From positions 186,001 to 250,000 of the forward strand of contig NZ_CP130821.1 in NCBI RefSeq assembly GCF_004151275.2: DNA of 64,000 nucleotides, written 5' to 3'. This DNA comes from Flavobacterium dauae (lineage in GTDB: Bacteria > Bacteroidota > Bacteroidia > Flavobacteriales > Flavobacteriaceae). Of this stretch, positions 61,446 to 64,000 are shown piece after piece. Position numbers and translations under genes: made by a program. The first letter of the stretch is position 1. Each line of letters starts with the position of its first letter. The notes under the pieces were generated by a model. That model was not told where the DNA came from. It was given only the letters and a program-made list of their open reading frames with translations, and did not search any database.

Positions 61446-61506
61446 ATTCTGAACTTGTTTCAGAATCTCATAAGAAATATAAAGAGCGAAACTAAAACAA
61501 GTTCAG
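61446..61506. repeat. REP-like CTGAACTTGTTT / AAACAAGTTCAG element
   Basis: CTGAACTTGTTT (61449-61460) is inverted as AAACAAGTTCAG (61495-61506), and ATTCTGAA (61446-61453) pairs with TTCAGAAT (61459-61466). Two alternative stems are thus possible. Confidence 0.65.
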
Positions 61507-61579
61507 CTTAACAGATCGTTCATCGGTTACTAGTCCCGATAGAAGTAAAAGTTAAACGTTTTTTTTCTATATTGCAAAT

Positions 61580-62078
61580 ATGAAAAATATAATATTTCTA
61601 TTAACTTTCTTTTTCAGTTATACTGGATTCTCTCAGTGTAATGAAAAGTTACTGAGCGGTACTTTTGAAAATATTAAATACATTTTAAAATGCCCAACGT
61701 ATTCTTATAATCAAGAATCGCAAAACTTCAACTACATTAAACATCCTTTTGAAAAAGGCAATATCGAAATGGTTAAACTAGATTATATCAAAATTGACTC
61801 AATAGTTAAAAATATAATCTTAAAAGGATGCGTCGGATTATTTCAGAAACAAATTAGCATTCCAGAGTTTTGATAAAGTTTATAAAGATAGTGTCGGTAA
61901 TTTTAGAAACAATGCCTTAAAAAGAGATTTAGATAAATGCAAAGCAAAATATTCAATATATTACTATTTCGAACCTATAGAAAATGTAAAATATTGTATC
62001 GGTTATGCTTTTGATGAAAATTTGAACTGGATAAAAGAAGATAGAGTAAGTTACCTTGCTGCCTCGTGCAAAGAATAA
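61580..62078 (+). pseudogene. Frameshifted gene for a small secreted protein
   Basis: ATG 61580 encodes a signal peptide (MKNIIFLLTFFFSYTGFSQ) and 78 further codons. A frameshift near 61825 (AAAAGGATG) then diverts reading to a stop at 61873. In the neighbouring frame the protein continues ASDYFRNKLAFQSFDKVYKD, then LKRDLDKCKAKYSIYYYFEP and ends YLAASCKE at 62078. Removing one G from AAAAGG joins both parts, giving about 165 residues. No family recognised. It is either a recent pseudogene or a sequencing error at the homopolymer. Confidence 0.65.
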
Positions 62079-62107
62079 AAACTATTCTAGCGTAACACGA
62101 AATCAAT

Positions 62108-62254
62108 GTTGAGGAATACAAAATGAAGTCCGAGAAGTACAAGATGAATGTTGAGGAGTATAAAATGAAGTCTGAGGAACGAAAGATTAATCGGAAGGAA
62201 CACAAGATACGCCATGAGGAGTACAAGATCAACTTTGAGGAATACAATCTTATG
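62108..62254 (+). repeat. Seven tandem 21-bp units encoding heptads (xEEYKMx)
   Basis: The units translate VEEYKMK, SEKYKMN, VEEYKMK, SEERKIN, RKEHKIR, HEEYKIN, FEEYNLM. Period is exactly 21 bp. Codons vary synonymously (GAATAC, GAGTAT, GAGTAC) while E-Y-K is kept. Confidence 0.8.
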
Positions 62255-62362
62255 ACAAATAGACAGATTATGCTAAACAATATACCAAGGCTTAATAATA
62301 TTTCTAAGGTTTTCAGTATCTTGAAAGTAAATGTAATTGTTTTATTTCCCCAAAAAAGATGA
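62123..62362 (+). CDS. Possible coiled-coil peptide carrying the heptad repeat
   Basis: 79 codons from ATG 62123, which lies inside the first heptad. The frame is closed by a TAA only 18 nt before the array (before HEIN), so no earlier start exists. The first ~45 residues are seven-residue repeats rich in Glu, Lys and Tyr that could form a charged single helix or coiled coil. The rest (TNRQIMLNNIPRLNNISKVF) looks random. No signal peptide and no clear promoter. It may be an orphaned fragment of a longer repeat protein. Confidence 0.35.
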   Translation: MKSEKYKMNVEEYKMKSEERKINRKEHKIRHEEYKINFEEYNLMTNRQIMLNNIPRLNNISKVFSILKVNVIVLFPQKR

Positions 62363-62510
62363 TACAGTCTGTTTTCACTATAAGCTTATCAATCTAAAAA
62401 TGCGTACTTTTTATACCAAATATTTTTTAATAATAACTTAACAATTTTTAGTATATTTAAATTTCGTAATCTAAAAAAATATTCCTCTTTATAAGAGTTA
62501 AATGAATTGT

Positions 62511-62518
62511 TATATTTG
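62511..62518 (+). promoter_or_regulatory. -7 box (TATATTTG) for the acyltransferase gene
   Basis: TATATTTG lies 15 nt before ATG 62533. The transcript would have a very short 5' leader. Confidence 0.5.
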
Positions 62519-62532
62519 CAAAAAAATAGCTA

Positions 62533-64000
62533 ATGGGGTTAGTAACCGCTAAAGAAATTGCACAGGTAATAAAATTAGATAAGTACGGGTTTATTGGTAC
62601 TTTTTCTGGTTGGTTGTTAATGAAAGTGCTTAAAATTTCTGAACTGAATAAAATATACGACCGCAATAAACATTTAGAAGACACTGCGTTTTTAAACGGT
62701 ATTTTAGAAGAATTTCAAATAGAATTTGAAATTGCCCCCGAAGAATTAAAACGCTTGCCTAAACAAGGACCGTATATTACCATTTCAAACCATCCGTTGG
62801 GTGGGATTGACGGCATTTTATTGCTGAAATTAATGCGTGAACATGATCCTGATTTTAAAATAATCGCCAATTTTCTATTACACCGTATTGAACCGTTAAA
62901 ACCGTTCATTATGCCGGTAAACCCGTTTGAAAATCATAAAGATTCTCAATCAAGCGTTTTAGGGTTAAAAGAAACCTTACGCCATTTAAGCGATGGAAAA
63001 CCATTGGGTATTTTCCCTGCCGGCGAAGTATCAAACTTTGAAGAAGACGATAAAATTGTCGATAAACCGTGGGAAGAAAGTGCCTTGAAACTCATTAAAA
63101 AGGCTCAAGTTCCCGTTGTGCCTATATATTTTCACGCAAAAAACAGCAAATTGTTTTATATGTTGTCTAAAATAAATCCAACATTACAAACAGCAAAATT
63201 ACCTTCCGAACTACTTACGCAGAAAGATCGTGTCATTCGCGTGCGTATTGGTAAACCAATCACTGTTGCCGAACAAGACGAACACGGAGATTCTATCGAA
63301 AATTTTGGAAAATTCTTACGTCAAAAAACCTATTTGTTGGCAAATACCACTAAAGGCGATGATAAAAAACAATACATAAAAATACCATCGTTTAAACTGC
63401 CAACACCCCCGCCAAAGGAAATTGAACATCCGGTGTTGCAAGATTTAATGATCAAAGAAATTGAAGAATTACGCAAAGGAGATGACCGTTTGTTACAAAG
63501 TAAAAACTACGAAGTTTTTTTAACCGATGCTGCCAATATTCCGAATATTCTGCGTGAAATAGGCAGATTGCGTGAAATTACGTTTCGTGCCGTAGGTGAA
63601 GGAACAAATGAATCGATCGATTTAGATAAATACGATACCTTTTACAAACATATGTTTTTGTGGGATGACGAAGCCAAGTGTATTGCAGGTGCTTACCGAA
63701 TGGGATTGGGGAAAGATATTTACACAAAGCACGGAATTGATGGTTTTTATCTAACAGAATTGTTTCGCTTTGAACCAGAACTGTATGCAATGATGGAGCA
63801 ATCAATCGAAATGGGTCGTGCTTTTATTGTGGGTAGTTACCAGCAAAAACCAATGCCTTTGTTTTTATTGTGGAAAGGAATTGTACATACCACCTTGCGT
63901 TATCCGGAACATAAATATTTAATTGGAGGCGTAAGCATTAGCAACCAGTTTTCAGATTTCAGTAAATCGTTGATGATTGAATTTATGAAATCGCATTTTT
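62533..64000 (+). CDS. Bifunctional acyltransferase, OlsF-like (PlsC domain fused to GNAT), 3' end beyond the window
   Basis: 489 codons are visible from ATG 62533 to the window edge. A PlsC-type O-acyltransferase domain (about 70-260) shows YITISNHPLGGIDG (H-x4-D-like motif), LGIFPAGEVSNF and VPVVPIYFHAKNS. After a linker, the C-terminal N-acyltransferase domain of the hemolysin/GNAT type (about 310 onward; NYEVFLTDAANI, LREIGRLREITFRAVGEG, DGFYLTELFRF, MGRAFIVGSYQQKPMPLFLL) follows. This arrangement is that of OlsF, which makes aminolipids such as ornithine or glycine lipid in one polypeptide. Flavobacteria are known to carry such genes. The product lipid is inferred. Confidence 0.85.
   Translation, partial: MGLVTAKEIAQVIKLDKYGFIGTFSGWLLMKVLKISELNKIYDRNKHLEDTAFLNGILEEFQIEFEIAPEELKRLPKQGPYITISNHPLGGIDGILLLKLMREHDPDFKIIANFLLHRIEPLKPFIMPVNPFENHKDSQSSVLGLKETLRHLSDGKPLGIFPAGEVSNFEEDDKIVDKPWEESALKLIKKAQVPVVPIYFHAKNSKLFYMLSKINPTLQTAKLPSELLTQKDRVIRVRIGKPITVAEQDEHGDSIENFGKFLRQKTYLLANTTKGDDKKQYIKIPSFKLPTPPPKEIEHPVLQDLMIKEIEELRKGDDRLLQSKNYEVFLTDAANIPNILREIGRLREITFRAVGEGTNESIDLDKYDTFYKHMFLWDDEAKCIAGAYRMGLGKDIYTKHGIDGFYLTELFRFEPELYAMMEQSIEMGRAFIVGSYQQKPMPLFLLWKGIVHTTLRYPEHKYLIGGVSISNQFSDFSKSLMIEFMKSHF

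Noticed and set aside
62108..62254. CRISPR array
   Set aside because: The 21-bp units are directly adjacent without unique spacers and keep a protein heptad; no cas gene in the window.

Overview
The window looks like a chromosomal segment of a low-GC member of the Flavobacteriaceae (Bacteroidota). This rests on T9SS type B / PorP-SprF / OmpA genes, TAnnTTTG-type -7 promoter boxes, SPOR/HU-CCDC81 and DUF4254-GT9 genes, kynA/hmgA/hppD aromatic catabolism, and short bidirectional terminators ending in T-runs. No rRNA gene, complete tRNA gene or CRISPR array was seen.

Layout. 0-9 kb is core: the 5' end of dprA, an HU/SPOR envelope protein, an acyl-CoA thioesterase, gpsA-terC, two small membrane proteins beside upp, then DUF4254, a family 9 glycosyltransferase and a TPR lipoprotein. 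9-11 kb is an accessory scar: an IS4-type transposase relic, an XRE regulator with a cluster of TTGAAC boxes upstream, and a 31-codon relic of a secreted protein. 11.2-24.8 kb is one large co-oriented surface-protein locus: a 2125-residue repeat protein, two secreted proteins with a VGIGT-like N-terminal module, a protein carrying the type B (gliding-motility associated) C-terminal domain, a PorP/SprF protein and an OmpA/PD40 protein. The giant protein lacks a sorting domain of its own, so sorting signal and giant repeat protein sit on separate polypeptides.

24.8-33.3 kb mixes lipid/cell-wall type enzymes (a glycosyltransferase and an LpxH-like phosphoesterase) with heavy remodelling. A complete IS3-family element (IS407-like, 4-bp target duplication CTTT) splits the signal peptide of a secreted-protein gene in a way that can be exactly reconstructed. 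Nearby are a META-domain gene with a stop at codon 4, an M28 peptidase, an IS982 relic, and a truncated Bax-inhibitor-1 relic fused to a gene fragment. 33.3-40.2 kb holds a nitroreductase, a DoxX protein, 5-formyl-THF cyclo-ligase, an aspartoacylase-like protein, uvrC and a compact type II restriction-modification cassette (controller, C5 methyltransferase, NgoPII-like endonuclease) whose genes overlap by 4 bp.

40.3-46.7 kb is a MacAB-TolC-like efflux operon. A patatin/beta-barrel protein, hmgA and hppD follow. A strong candidate for an independent small RNA (promoter, three hairpins, terminator) lies at 51.69-51.80 kb. It is followed by a tightly coupled run DUF3108-kynA-M23-pgi. 57.2-61.3 kb encodes a three-subunit biotin-dependent acyl-CoA carboxylase interrupted by a four-helix-bundle (S23/IVS-type) gene. 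The window ends with a frameshifted secreted-protein gene, a heptad-repeat minisatellite ORF, and the start of a bifunctional acyltransferase resembling OlsF. Families of dispersed palindromic and purine-rich intergenic repeats recur through the window.
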